64,000 nt of DNA from contig NZ_JACVUP010000005.1 in NCBI RefSeq assembly GCF_016625195.1, positions 1-64,000 of the forward strand, in the 5' to 3' direction. Shown piece after piece: positions 47,484 to 56,226 of the stretch (position 1 is its first letter; every line of letters starts with the position of its first letter). The stretch is from Erwinia sp. S63. GTDB lineage: Bacteria; Pseudomonadota; Gammaproteobacteria; Enterobacterales; Enterobacteriaceae. Below the pieces are notes generated by a model. It was given only the letters and a program-made list of their open reading frames with translations. It searched no databases and was not told where the DNA came from. Made by a program: the position numbers and the translations under genes.

Positions 47484-50400
47484 TTGATGTTGAAATTACT
47501 CCTCCTGATTGGCCTGGTACTCTGTCTGATGAGTCAGCCAGTCAGGGCTGAAGATCCACGCATCATGCAATTGGTCAGCCGTGAACAAAATGTCCTGCTG
47601 ACCTTTGATCTGCCCGACAACGACTGGCGCTGGCTGGGCGAAAAGCGCGAAGTCAGCGTCGCCATCTACGCGCCTGAAAATCCGCCGTTCGATATGGTCA
47701 TCGATGCCAACACGCTGGAAGGGATCTCCGCAGACTACACCGCCTTAGTCCTGCATTACCTCGGTTTGCACATCAATACGCACTATTACAGCAGTCGCAG
47801 TGCGGCGCTCGACGCCCTGCAGCAAGGCAAGGTCGATATGCTGGTGGACAGCGCGGGCAGCCCGGAACCCACTGGCGCAGAACTGCTGTTGAGTACCCCG
47901 TTTGCCTCTGATTATCCTGCAATGGTGTCACGCGATAACATCATGTCTGAAATGAGTGATGATAATTCGCCGATGCAAATCGCCATGCCGCGCGGCTACC
48001 TGAGCGATGCCTGGATCGAGGCGCGCTATCCGGAAGCGAAAATCACCCGCTATCCTTCTGCGCTCAGCGCGCTGGCGTCATTAGCTTTTGGCGAAAACGA
48101 CTACTTTATTGGCAATCTTAACACCGCCAACTACCTGATTGAACGCAACTACGCCTCGACGCTCTCCGTGATTCGCATTTTTGAACCCACCGATGCCGGA
48201 CCGCGCTTTGTGTTTCCCATCCGCAATGCGCCGCTGTATCGGGGCGTCAATGCGGTACTGAATGCCATTCCCTTGCAGCAGCATAAAGCCATCTTCCATC
48301 AATGGGTGCAAAGCATGCCGCCGATGATGGCAGCGCCGCCTCTGCAACTCACCGACCGTGAGCGGCGCTGGCTGGCTCAGCATCAGACGCTGCGCGTGGT
48401 GATGAACCCGCTCGATGCGCCTTTCACGTTGAAAGATCGGCACAACAAATTTAACGGCATGACCGCAGACTTACTGCGCCTGATCCACCTGCGCACCGGT
48501 ATCGATTTCACCATGGTGGAAGCCTCCTCCGTCAATACGATGTTTGACCGGCTGAGCCGCCATGAAGTTGAACTGATTGGGTCGCTGGCCCACAGTCCGC
48601 AGCGAGAAGCACGCGCCCTCTTCTCTCGCCCTTATGTGCTGCAGCCGTATGTGCTGGTGAGCAAAAATACGCTGGGCGCGCCCAAATCACTCAATGACAC
48701 CGACACGCTGGCGATTACGCCCCAGCATGAGCTCATCGGCTGGCTGAAGGAAAATTTTCCCCACATCAAGTTGGTCACCGTTGAAAACGCCAGCATCGCA
48801 CTGCAGATGGTTAACGAAGGCCGGGTGGATGGCGCGGTGAATAACCTGATTGCCGCGCGCTACATGATCGATCGCTACTTCAGCAATCGCCTGCAGATTG
48901 TGTCGCGCCTCGGGGAAAATCCGGCGCGGATTGCCTTTGCCGTGGGGCGCGATAACCCAGAGCTGCTGAGCATCCTGAATAAGGTGCTGGCAACCATTCC
49001 GCCACGCGATATCTCGCTGCTGGCGATGAAATGGCAGGGCACGCCCGATGTTAAACTCGATACCTGGATGGCCTATCGTCACGAATTCTACTGGCTGGCG
49101 GGGATCTTCGCGGTGCTGGTGATCACCTCGCTATTCTGGAACTACCATCTGCACCGCGCGGTGCGTCAGCGTAAAGAGGCTCAGGCGCGGCTACAGGAAC
49201 AAGCCACCTTCCAGAAAACCCTGTTCAACGGCACTCCGGTGCCGATCTACGTCATCGACCACAAAGGCGAGATGACCAACAAAAATCCGGCCTGGAGCCA
49301 GTTCTTTAACGATCCACACTCCAATATTAGCCAGCTACCGCTCAGCGACAGCGCGCATCCGCTGCACGCCATCTGCCAGGCACAAATGGCCATACTGGCA
49401 GAACAAACGTCAATGGAGATGGCACCGCAGCGCGGCCAGATCGATAACGGCCACGAACTGCGTGATGTCATCCACCGCGCGGTGGCGTTTCGCGATAATC
49501 ACGGCAACCTCGCCGGGATGATTTGCAGCTGGCAGGATGTGACGGAACATGAACAGCTGACTCGCGATCTGCTGCAGGCCAGCGAGCGCGCCGAGCAGGC
49601 CAACCGCACCAAAAGTACCTTCCTTGCGACCATGAGCCATGAAATCCGCACGCCGATCAGCGCGATTATTGGCTTGCTGGAGCTGGCGGTCGCCAATCGT
49701 CTGCAACAGCCGTGCGATAAAGAATCAGTGCGCGTCGCCTATGAATCCGCGCAATCGCTGATGGGGCTGATTGGCGATATCCTCGACATGGCGAAAATCG
49801 AATCGGGCAAGCTGGAACTGTCGCCGGAATGGGTGCGCTTCGATACCCTGGCCGAACCGGTGGTGCGCGTGTTTGAAGGGCTGGCGCGCCAGAAAGGATT
49901 GCTGCTGCACTATCAGATTGACGTGCTGCATCCAGACGAACTGCTGCTGGATCCGATGCGTCTGCGGCAAATCCTTTCCAACCTGATCAGCAACGCCATC
50001 AAATTCACCGAGCGCGGCACGGTCGAAGTGCAGGTGCGCAGCAAACCTGGCGAAGGCGATCGCGCCACGCTGGAACTCACGGTGCAGGATACCGGCATCG
50101 GCATCAGCGAAGAGGATCAGCAGCTGATATTCAATCCTTACGAACAGTCCGCATCGGGTAAAAAACAGAGCGGCACCGGCCTCGGATTAGCGATTTGCGA
50201 ACAAATGGTGGCGATGATGGCGGGCAGCCTGACGCTGCACAGCCAGCCGGGACGCGGCACCCGCATCTGCGTGCGCATCCCGGTGGATTGCCGTGAAGCG
50301 GTCAGCGCACCGGTGGAACCGATACGCCAGCAAGATGCCTGCGGCCTGCCGTTAACCATCCTGACGGTGGATGATCATCCTGCCAACCGCCTGCTGCTAA

Positions 50401-50552
50401 AACGCCAGCTCACCCGACTGGGACACAAAGTGATTGAAGCCGAGGATGGCGAACAGGCGCTGTGGTTGTGGCAGGAAAACCAGATTGATTTGGTGATAGC
50501 CGTAATTTCTGCGAATATGCCTGCGCACTGCTCTTTTCCCGCAACCGGATAA
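47484..50552 (+). pseudogene. EvgS/BvgS-type hybrid sensor kinase, truncated in the receiver domain
   Basis: The 1022-residue product has a signal peptide and two periplasmic Venus-flytrap (SBP_bac_3) domains, about 30-280 and 290-520. A membrane helix follows near 537-555, then a PAS domain about 580-700. The kinase is intact, with H719 in MSHEIRTP and ATP-binding motifs DTGIGI and GTGLGLAI. A receiver starts at about 960 (ILTVDDHPANR) but ends after IDLVIAVISANMP with an unrelated tail; the phospho-accepting Asp and the histidine-phosphotransfer domain are missing. EvgS is about 1200 residues. It is probably a 3' truncation at an island border. Confidence 0.85.
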
Positions 50553-50566
50553 TCGGCGGTGACAGA

Positions 50567-51190
50567 ATGCCTGTCTGCTGCTTTAAAGGAATGAGCTCAA
50601 AAGTTCATCACCTGGGTAAGAAGATAGATGTACTGCTGTCTGCGGAGCAAGTTAAGGCCGCTGACCTGCGACACGTCTGGACGGGCGACCTGCAGGGGGA
50701 AAGTCTTCATTTGCTGATGGATTCACTGAAGGAAAGTGACGCGCATATCAAAATCCGGAGCTGGCAAAACATGCGGATAGCAGATACATGGACGGCAGGT
50801 TATCAGTGGCTGATGGTGGAATGGTCAGCGAAGGCGGTTCGTAACGGACAGCGTGGTCAACTCCTGGCTGCCAGGGAGAGTGCAGGCGAGCAGGTCCTAT
50901 TTCTTCAGATGCACAGTGAACTCACCCAGTGTACGGATAATTACAGCCCTGTTTGTTTAAAAAGTATTAAAAAGGTTGGCAGCCTGTTTGGCTGTAGTTT
51001 TCTGCTTGGCACTTCACTACTGCTGATTGCCACCAGTATTCAGAAAGGATGGACGTTTGAAGAAGATTACTTTGTTCTTAGTGCGGTGTTTATCATACCG
51101 CTAATGATGGCGTTGCTAGCTACTGGATTTACGCTGGATAAAAGTCACAAGCGAGAAGCTGAGCTGACTGGTTATTACGATTATGAATAA
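50567..51190 (+). CDS. Orphan protein with two C-terminal membrane segments
   Basis: A 207-residue frame just after the broken sensor. The first 130 residues are soluble with no motif I recognise. Two hydrophobic stretches follow (LFGCSFLLGTSLLLIATSI near 140, and FVLSAVFIIPLMMALLATGF near 172), and the end is short and charged. Start choice is uncertain: ATG 50567 has a weak site, and ATG 50591 sits directly on AAAGGA. Base composition is lower in GC than the core. It could be a fragment of a larger accessory gene. Confidence 0.5.
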   Translation: MPVCCFKGMSSKVHHLGKKIDVLLSAEQVKAADLRHVWTGDLQGESLHLLMDSLKESDAHIKIRSWQNMRIADTWTAGYQWLMVEWSAKAVRNGQRGQLLAARESAGEQVLFLQMHSELTQCTDNYSPVCLKSIKKVGSLFGCSFLLGTSLLLIATSIQKGWTFEEDYFVLSAVFIIPLMMALLATGFTLDKSHKREAELTGYYDYE

Positions 51191-51775
51191 ATAACAGCGT
51201 TCGCTATCAACGACTCTGCCTGAAAAAATATGCCATCTTACTGATGGTTTACAGAACATCGCGCCATCGCTAATTTACCTTTAATTCCCCACCAGCTTGG
51301 TAGCCTTATTTTCCAGGCCAAGCTGGGAGGGATGGATTATCAAATGATATGTATATAATCCGCGCTCTTATTGAAGTCATCTGATTTAATTTCCACATTC
51401 AGATAAACTGACTTCTGTTGGAGCCTATTCAAAGTCAGGGTCATGAGGGTTCGCTAGACAAGCCTGATACTGGCTAATCACCCGCTATCATTAGGTCAAT
51501 ATCCCGGATCATTTCTCACGAAGACGCCATTCACCTTTCCCTCTCACTCAAGACATTAAAATGCCTGGTGAGCAGCGTCCCTCTGGCTGTATTGGATGTA
51601 AAATCTCCATCCACTAGATAAATACCTATACCATATCATCTCACTTATTTCGACACCTATGATTAAAGAAATGCGTTTTCTATATATAAAAGACCCGCAA
51701 CGTAAAATATAAGAATAGTGGGGTTTAAAAAAACAAAAAAAGTGTCCATCTCATTCAAGAAAAACTCATTCATAC

Positions 51776-51800
51776 GCTTGCGACATCTTGTGTCGCAAGC
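51776..51800. promoter_or_regulatory. Palindrome 1, probable operator or leader hairpin
   Basis: GCTTGCGACA-TCTTG-TGTCGCAAGC is a perfect 10-bp inverted repeat containing TGCGACA-N5-TGTCGCA (51779-51797). It lies 90 bp before the ATPase start and is repeated 54 bp downstream. Confidence 0.6.
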
Positions 51801-51832
51801 AGCTAAAACTCCAAAGAAATTTTTTCATCTTA

Positions 51833-51851
51833 TGCGACACAAAATGTCTCA
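51833..51851. promoter_or_regulatory. Palindrome 2, same half-sites as palindrome 1
   Basis: TGCGACA-N5-TGTCTCA differs from the core of the upstream palindrome by one base in its right half and has the same 5-base spacer. It ends 38 bp before the ATPase ATG, a position suited to repression by the cassette's WYL protein. Confidence 0.6.
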
Positions 51852-51889
51852 GCACAATTTAAAAATAGTGCTTTCACAAGGAGAAGAAT

Positions 51890-53983
51890 ATGAACACTGT
51901 AATGTCTGCTGAAGTAAATCAAGTCGCTGAAATGAATTACCAGGATACCAAAATGCAGCAATGGATATTGCGGATACTATTTCGCCTGGGCGCGCACAAG
52001 CAGTTTATTACCCAGCATGGATTCAGTAGCCAACCGCTGGCTGATTATCTTCACCTCAACAATGAGCATACTTTTAACCTGAGCCAGCAGGATCACGATT
52101 CGTTGCTGAAGAGATTACGCAAATATTATCAGGATGCTGAACAGCATAACTCGTTAACCCAAGCTTCAATTTTTCAAACTGCAGTAAATAGGTTTGCCAC
52201 GCGTATTGGCCTGAACAGCGCTGAAAAAGCCATTCTGGAATTCACATTACAGCTCCATCAGGAAAGGCTGCTTGACGATGTCACGGAATGGCTTGGGCCA
52301 CTCACCTCCGCCAAAGTTTATCGCACACTTGCGATGACTTTGGATATCACTGAGACCGAGGTACGCGAAGCACTTGGCCCTTCCAGCACCCTGACCAAAA
52401 CCGGTCTGGTTAGCCTTGAAATGAACGGTGCGCATCTACTACGCAATAAACTTGAGCCATTCTCACCCACCCTGGCAGAACGCCTTTATGCAGGTGAGAC
52501 AAGTCCAGCGCGTCTCCTGCAAGGCATGATCAACATCTGTGGGCCAGCCCATCTGAAGCTTGATAATTATGCCCACATCCCGGCAGTCAACATTCTGCGT
52601 CAGTGGTTGCATCATGCGCTGAGCACCCAACGTATCGGAGTCAATATCCTTATTCATGGCCAACCGGGTAGCGGCAAAAGCCAGCTTTGTCGATTGATTG
52701 CCAACGAGTTGCAAACTCCCCTGTATGAAGTCAGCAGTGAGAATGAATCCCTGCGCCCGATCAGTGGCAGCCGCCGATTACGTGCCTGGCGTGCTGCGCA
52801 GCGCTTATTCATCGATGAACGAGCCATCATACTGCTCGATGAGGCAGAAGATGTTTTTGTCGAAAGCCCCGGGATACATAACAACAGTCCACTTCCATTA
52901 GCGAAAGCATGGATCAATCGTCTATTGGAAGAGAATGTTGTTCCCACTCTATGGGTAGCCAATGACATTGATTGTATGGATCCCGCAATGGTACGCCGCT
53001 TTGACATGGTCATTGAGCTCAATGCCCCACCACGTCATCAGCGGGCAGAGATCATTCAAGAGGCTTGTGGCGAAATACTGGCACCAGCCGCTCTTTCCCA
53101 ATTAGCGGAAGCCCCTTATCTGGCCCCAGCGGTTATTAACCGGGCAGCTAACGTTCTCGCGGGCATTGGCGGCAAGCTCTCAAAGGAAAAATGCCATGAG
53201 ACTTTAATGTATTTAATCAATAACACCCTAAAGGCTCAGGGGCATAAGCCGATAAAAAACCATGTTGCGGCCCAAATACCCGCGTTCTATGACACGGCAT
53301 TTATCAATTGTGATAATCCACTCGATGAGATTGGTAAAGCTCTGACACCTGGTCACTCAGCGCGTTTTTGCCTTTATGGCCCATCGGGTACGGGTAAGAC
53401 AGCATGGGCACATTGGCTTGCGAAGCAGTTAGATAAGGTCGTTATAGAACGCAAGGCTTCACAGCTTTTTGGCCGCTACGTCGGTGAAAGTGAACAGAAC
53501 ATTGCGTCATTATTTGAACAGGCGCAACGCGACAATGCGATCCTGCTGATTGATGAGATTGATAGTTTTCTTAGCGCACGCGACGAGTTCCAGCACCATT
53601 GGCAAGTGAGCAGTGCCAACGAAATGTTAAGCCAGATGGCACTGTTTGAAGGTGTGCTGATCGCCACGACGAACAGATTTGATGTGCTGGATGCCGCCGC
53701 GCTGCGTCGTTTCGATCTTAAGGTGCGGTTCAACTATTTATGTGATGACCAGGCGGTCGCATTGTTGAATCTTTACTCTCGTGAGCTTCTGCTCAATGAA
53801 CCGCAATCTACTGAAATTAAAGAAATATCTAAACTGGACTACCTGACACCGGGCGATTTTGCACTGGTAGCGCGTCAGCACCAATTTAAGCCAGTGACTT
53901 CAACAGGGGCTTTTGTTGCCGCACTGAAAGCCGAGTGCTGGATGAAAAAACGCGAAAAACCGGCGATTGGCTTTTTGCACTAA
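51890..53983 (+). CDS. AAA+ ATPase with two AAA modules
   Basis: A 697-residue protein with a helical N-terminal domain of about 230 residues. The first AAA module has Walker A GQPGSGKS at 257-264 and Walker B IILLDEAED. The second has GPSGTGKT at 497-504, pore-loop-like GRYVGESEQNI and Walker B LLIDEIDSFL. Both modules have an arginine-containing second region of homology (RRFDMVIEL, RRFDLKVRF), so both may be active. AAGGAG lies 6 bases before the ATG. The WYL gene starts 21 bp downstream. Such proteins remodel other proteins; the target here is unknown. Confidence 0.85.
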   Translation: MNTVMSAEVNQVAEMNYQDTKMQQWILRILFRLGAHKQFITQHGFSSQPLADYLHLNNEHTFNLSQQDHDSLLKRLRKYYQDAEQHNSLTQASIFQTAVNRFATRIGLNSAEKAILEFTLQLHQERLLDDVTEWLGPLTSAKVYRTLAMTLDITETEVREALGPSSTLTKTGLVSLEMNGAHLLRNKLEPFSPTLAERLYAGETSPARLLQGMINICGPAHLKLDNYAHIPAVNILRQWLHHALSTQRIGVNILIHGQPGSGKSQLCRLIANELQTPLYEVSSENESLRPISGSRRLRAWRAAQRLFIDERAIILLDEAEDVFVESPGIHNNSPLPLAKAWINRLLEENVVPTLWVANDIDCMDPAMVRRFDMVIELNAPPRHQRAEIIQEACGEILAPAALSQLAEAPYLAPAVINRAANVLAGIGGKLSKEKCHETLMYLINNTLKAQGHKPIKNHVAAQIPAFYDTAFINCDNPLDEIGKALTPGHSARFCLYGPSGTGKTAWAHWLAKQLDKVVIERKASQLFGRYVGESEQNIASLFEQAQRDNAILLIDEIDSFLSARDEFQHHWQVSSANEMLSQMALFEGVLIATTNRFDVLDAAALRRFDLKVRFNYLCDDQAVALLNLYSRELLLNEPQSTEIKEISKLDYLTPGDFALVARQHQFKPVTSTGAFVAALKAECWMKKREKPAIGFLH

Positions 53984-54004
53984 GTAATTTGATAGGAAAT
54001 CAAA

Positions 54005-54985
54005 ATGGCTAAAAGACCTGAAACCATTGAGACCACCGTGCTCGCTCTTGAGCTTCTGCGTCGTATTCCGCGCGGCAGAAAAATCACGGCAAAAGAGCTT
54101 CATGAGCAGCTACAGCATGCTGGAATCGAGCGCGATGTAAGGACTATTCAGCGTAATCTGGAGATGCTTTGCGACCATTTTGATATCGAGCGCGATGACC
54201 GCAACCGCCCTTATGGCTATCGCTGGCTTGAAAATTCCAGTGGCGTCTCACTTCCGATGCTGACGCCGCAAGAATCGTTGCTATTGGCGATGGCGGAAGC
54301 GCATCTAAAGCCTATTTTGCCGACCCGACTGATTAAATCCATGACCGGGTTGTTTACCCAGGCGCAGCGTAATTTGCATGACAACGGCCCTACCCGCCTG
54401 GAAGCGGAATGGCCAGATAAAGTGCGTATCGTGGCAACCAGCCAGCCTTTGTTGCCCCCTCCCATCGCTGAAGGTGTGTTTGAATCCGTCAGTGAAGCGC
54501 TGTATCTCAATCACTTATTACGCATCACCTATCGCAATGCGAGCGGCAAAGAAAGCGAAAACACAGTAATGCCATTGGGATTGGCGCAGCAAGGGCCTCG
54601 CCTCTATCTGGTTTGCCGCTTCGAAGGTTACAACAACGAACGCAGTCTGGCGCTCAACCGGATCCTTTCCGCGAGCGTCAGCACCTTTACCTTCGAGCGA
54701 CCAGCCGAATTCAACTTAAAAAAATATGACGATGACGGCCGCTTTGGATTTGGTGAAGGGGAAATGATTTTCCTTACTTTTGAAATCGACCGCACTGCTG
54801 GACTCCACCTGATTGAATCTCCGTTATCAACGGATCAAACACATCGGGAAATAGGTGAAGAGCGACTGGAAATTTCCGCCACCGTGGTTGATAGCGCAAT
54901 GCTGAAATGGTTTTTGGCCGCGTTTGGTGATGCGGTGAGTGATGTTCAAAGGCAGCCGGTCATGAGAGAGAGCACCACAGAATGA
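54005..54985 (+). CDS. WYL-domain transcriptional regulator
   Basis: A 326-residue DNA-binding protein. The N-terminal winged helix (about 1-75) includes ITAKELHEQLQHAGIERDVRTIQRNLEML. The WYL domain lies around 150-230 (LLRITYRNASGKE, PRLYLVCRFEGYNNERSLALNRI), and a C-terminal WCX-like region follows. WYL proteins control many phage-defence operons and may sense nucleic acid. Its stop overlaps the next gene by 4 bases. The paired palindromes before the operon are its likely operator; that is inference. Confidence 0.87.
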   Translation: MAKRPETIETTVLALELLRRIPRGRKITAKELHEQLQHAGIERDVRTIQRNLEMLCDHFDIERDDRNRPYGYRWLENSSGVSLPMLTPQESLLLAMAEAHLKPILPTRLIKSMTGLFTQAQRNLHDNGPTRLEAEWPDKVRIVATSQPLLPPPIAEGVFESVSEALYLNHLLRITYRNASGKESENTVMPLGLAQQGPRLYLVCRFEGYNNERSLALNRILSASVSTFTFERPAEFNLKKYDDDGRFGFGEGEMIFLTFEIDRTAGLHLIESPLSTDQTHREIGEERLEISATVVDSAMLKWFLAAFGDAVSDVQRQPVMRESTTE

Positions 54986-56226
54986 GCCTGAACAACATCA
55001 CTTGGGGTCTTTGCGCGCCTGCAAAAGTACCTTCCGTCAGAAGGACACGTACCTTACAACTCAACGAAATTGTTGCCCGCTTCCATCATCGGGCTGTGCC
55101 GGGTTTAGGCGGCGTCTGGTTTGGGCGTCAACTGATGATGGCATTACAGGGTGTGGCTAGCGCCAGTCAAATGGGCGAGAACGTCAGCAACATCGAAGCC
55201 GCGAATGCCATTGAAGCTCTTTGCTGCTGGCAGGGCTTTAAAGAGAATGAAGGAAAGAACAGAGATCCTCGTCTGCGTGGCATCCAAAAAATTCGCACCT
55301 TAAAACCTGACAGCCTGACCTTCAACGCCGCCAGAAAGCGTGCTTTCTATGTCACCATACCGATGCGCATGGGCACAATTGAAGCACTGCCCGCTCTGGG
55401 ATTTGTTCAAGCTCAGCGTAACTTTAACGCTTTTCAGTGTAGCCCGGTGGGTGAGCAACTTGTCAGGCTTGAAACGCCGCAAATGGCTGAGCTGAAAAAA
55501 TGGATCAGCTCACCTGACAGAAAGCCTCCAAAATTCATCACTTCGCCATTAATCCCCTTATCACAAGATGCCTGTTTACTTATACGAAGCCAGCTGGAAA
55601 ATGCCGGCAGTGACGAAGATAGCAAGCGTCGTAGGGACGCACTGCAATGGATGGATCGCTTGCGCCAGTCCCCGCCTAAACCACTCAGCTGGAAAGATCG
55701 TCCTGACGAAATTTCATCAGTTCACTGGCACGATTTGCAGGCAGGCGCATATTTTTTTAAAACGCAAAACATTGCACTGGCGCTACTGGATCGTCTCGAG
55801 TCTGAAATGGCTCAGCGTGCTCCAGGGCCTGTTCTCCCTTTGCATCAGGAGCTTCCACTGGCTATCAGTGATGCAGCTGAAAAACTAAGGATTTGCGCAC
55901 AAGCGTTTTTGGATTTGCAACACAATGACGCTGCTGCAAACCAGTTTTGCAGCGAATGTACTTTAGAACCTGCGGCGTTATTACGCGCACTAGTCAGTCG
56001 TGACGGCCATATTCTCAAGCTAAAAGGCGACCTGATTGAACCAGGTCCGGCCTTTGATAGCTCACGCTCTCAATTCTATCAGGCTACTGATGAAGAAGAA
56101 CAATATGCCCCAGAAGCCTCTGGTTTCTGGCCTGCAGAAATATCATGGCGAATTCGCAACCTTTTCCGACTCAACCTTGATCTCCATGGCGAACTAGCAG
56201 ATTGGCTCAAAGAAGGAAATGCATAA
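54982..56226 (+). CDS. Unrecognised cassette protein, 414 residues
   Basis: The start ATGA overlaps the WYL stop, and the end TAATG overlaps the next gene, so it is translated with its neighbours. The protein is soluble with no signal or membrane segment. An N-terminal block (LQLNEIVARFHHRAVPGLGGVWFGRQLM) looks conserved in style, and a single CSEC pair sits near 330. I do not recognise a domain. Context suggests an adaptor or specificity subunit for the phosphodiesterase and helicase, which is inference only. Confidence 0.75.
   Translation: MSLNNITWGLCAPAKVPSVRRTRTLQLNEIVARFHHRAVPGLGGVWFGRQLMMALQGVASASQMGENVSNIEAANAIEALCCWQGFKENEGKNRDPRLRGIQKIRTLKPDSLTFNAARKRAFYVTIPMRMGTIEALPALGFVQAQRNFNAFQCSPVGEQLVRLETPQMAELKKWISSPDRKPPKFITSPLIPLSQDACLLIRSQLENAGSDEDSKRRRDALQWMDRLRQSPPKPLSWKDRPDEISSVHWHDLQAGAYFFKTQNIALALLDRLESEMAQRAPGPVLPLHQELPLAISDAAEKLRICAQAFLDLQHNDAAANQFCSECTLEPAALLRALVSRDGHILKLKGDLIEPGPAFDSSRSQFYQATDEEEQYAPEASGFWPAEISWRIRNLFRLNLDLHGELADWLKEGNA

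Larger units (their letters stand above)
51191..51889. other. Non-coding A/T-rich leader of the accessory cassette
   Basis: Seven hundred bases without a convincing gene. The right part holds TATATA at 51681 and a GTG-started 64-codon basic frame (51718-51912) that lacks a ribosome-binding site and overlaps the ATPase start; I do not call it. Two related palindromes at 51776 and 51833 are listed separately. Confidence 0.5.

Noticed and set aside
51718..51912. 64-codon basic frame with a GTG start before the AAA+ gene
   Set aside because: No ribosome-binding site; it overlaps the ATPase start and both palindromes, so an operator/leader reading is simpler. A leader peptide cannot be fully excluded.
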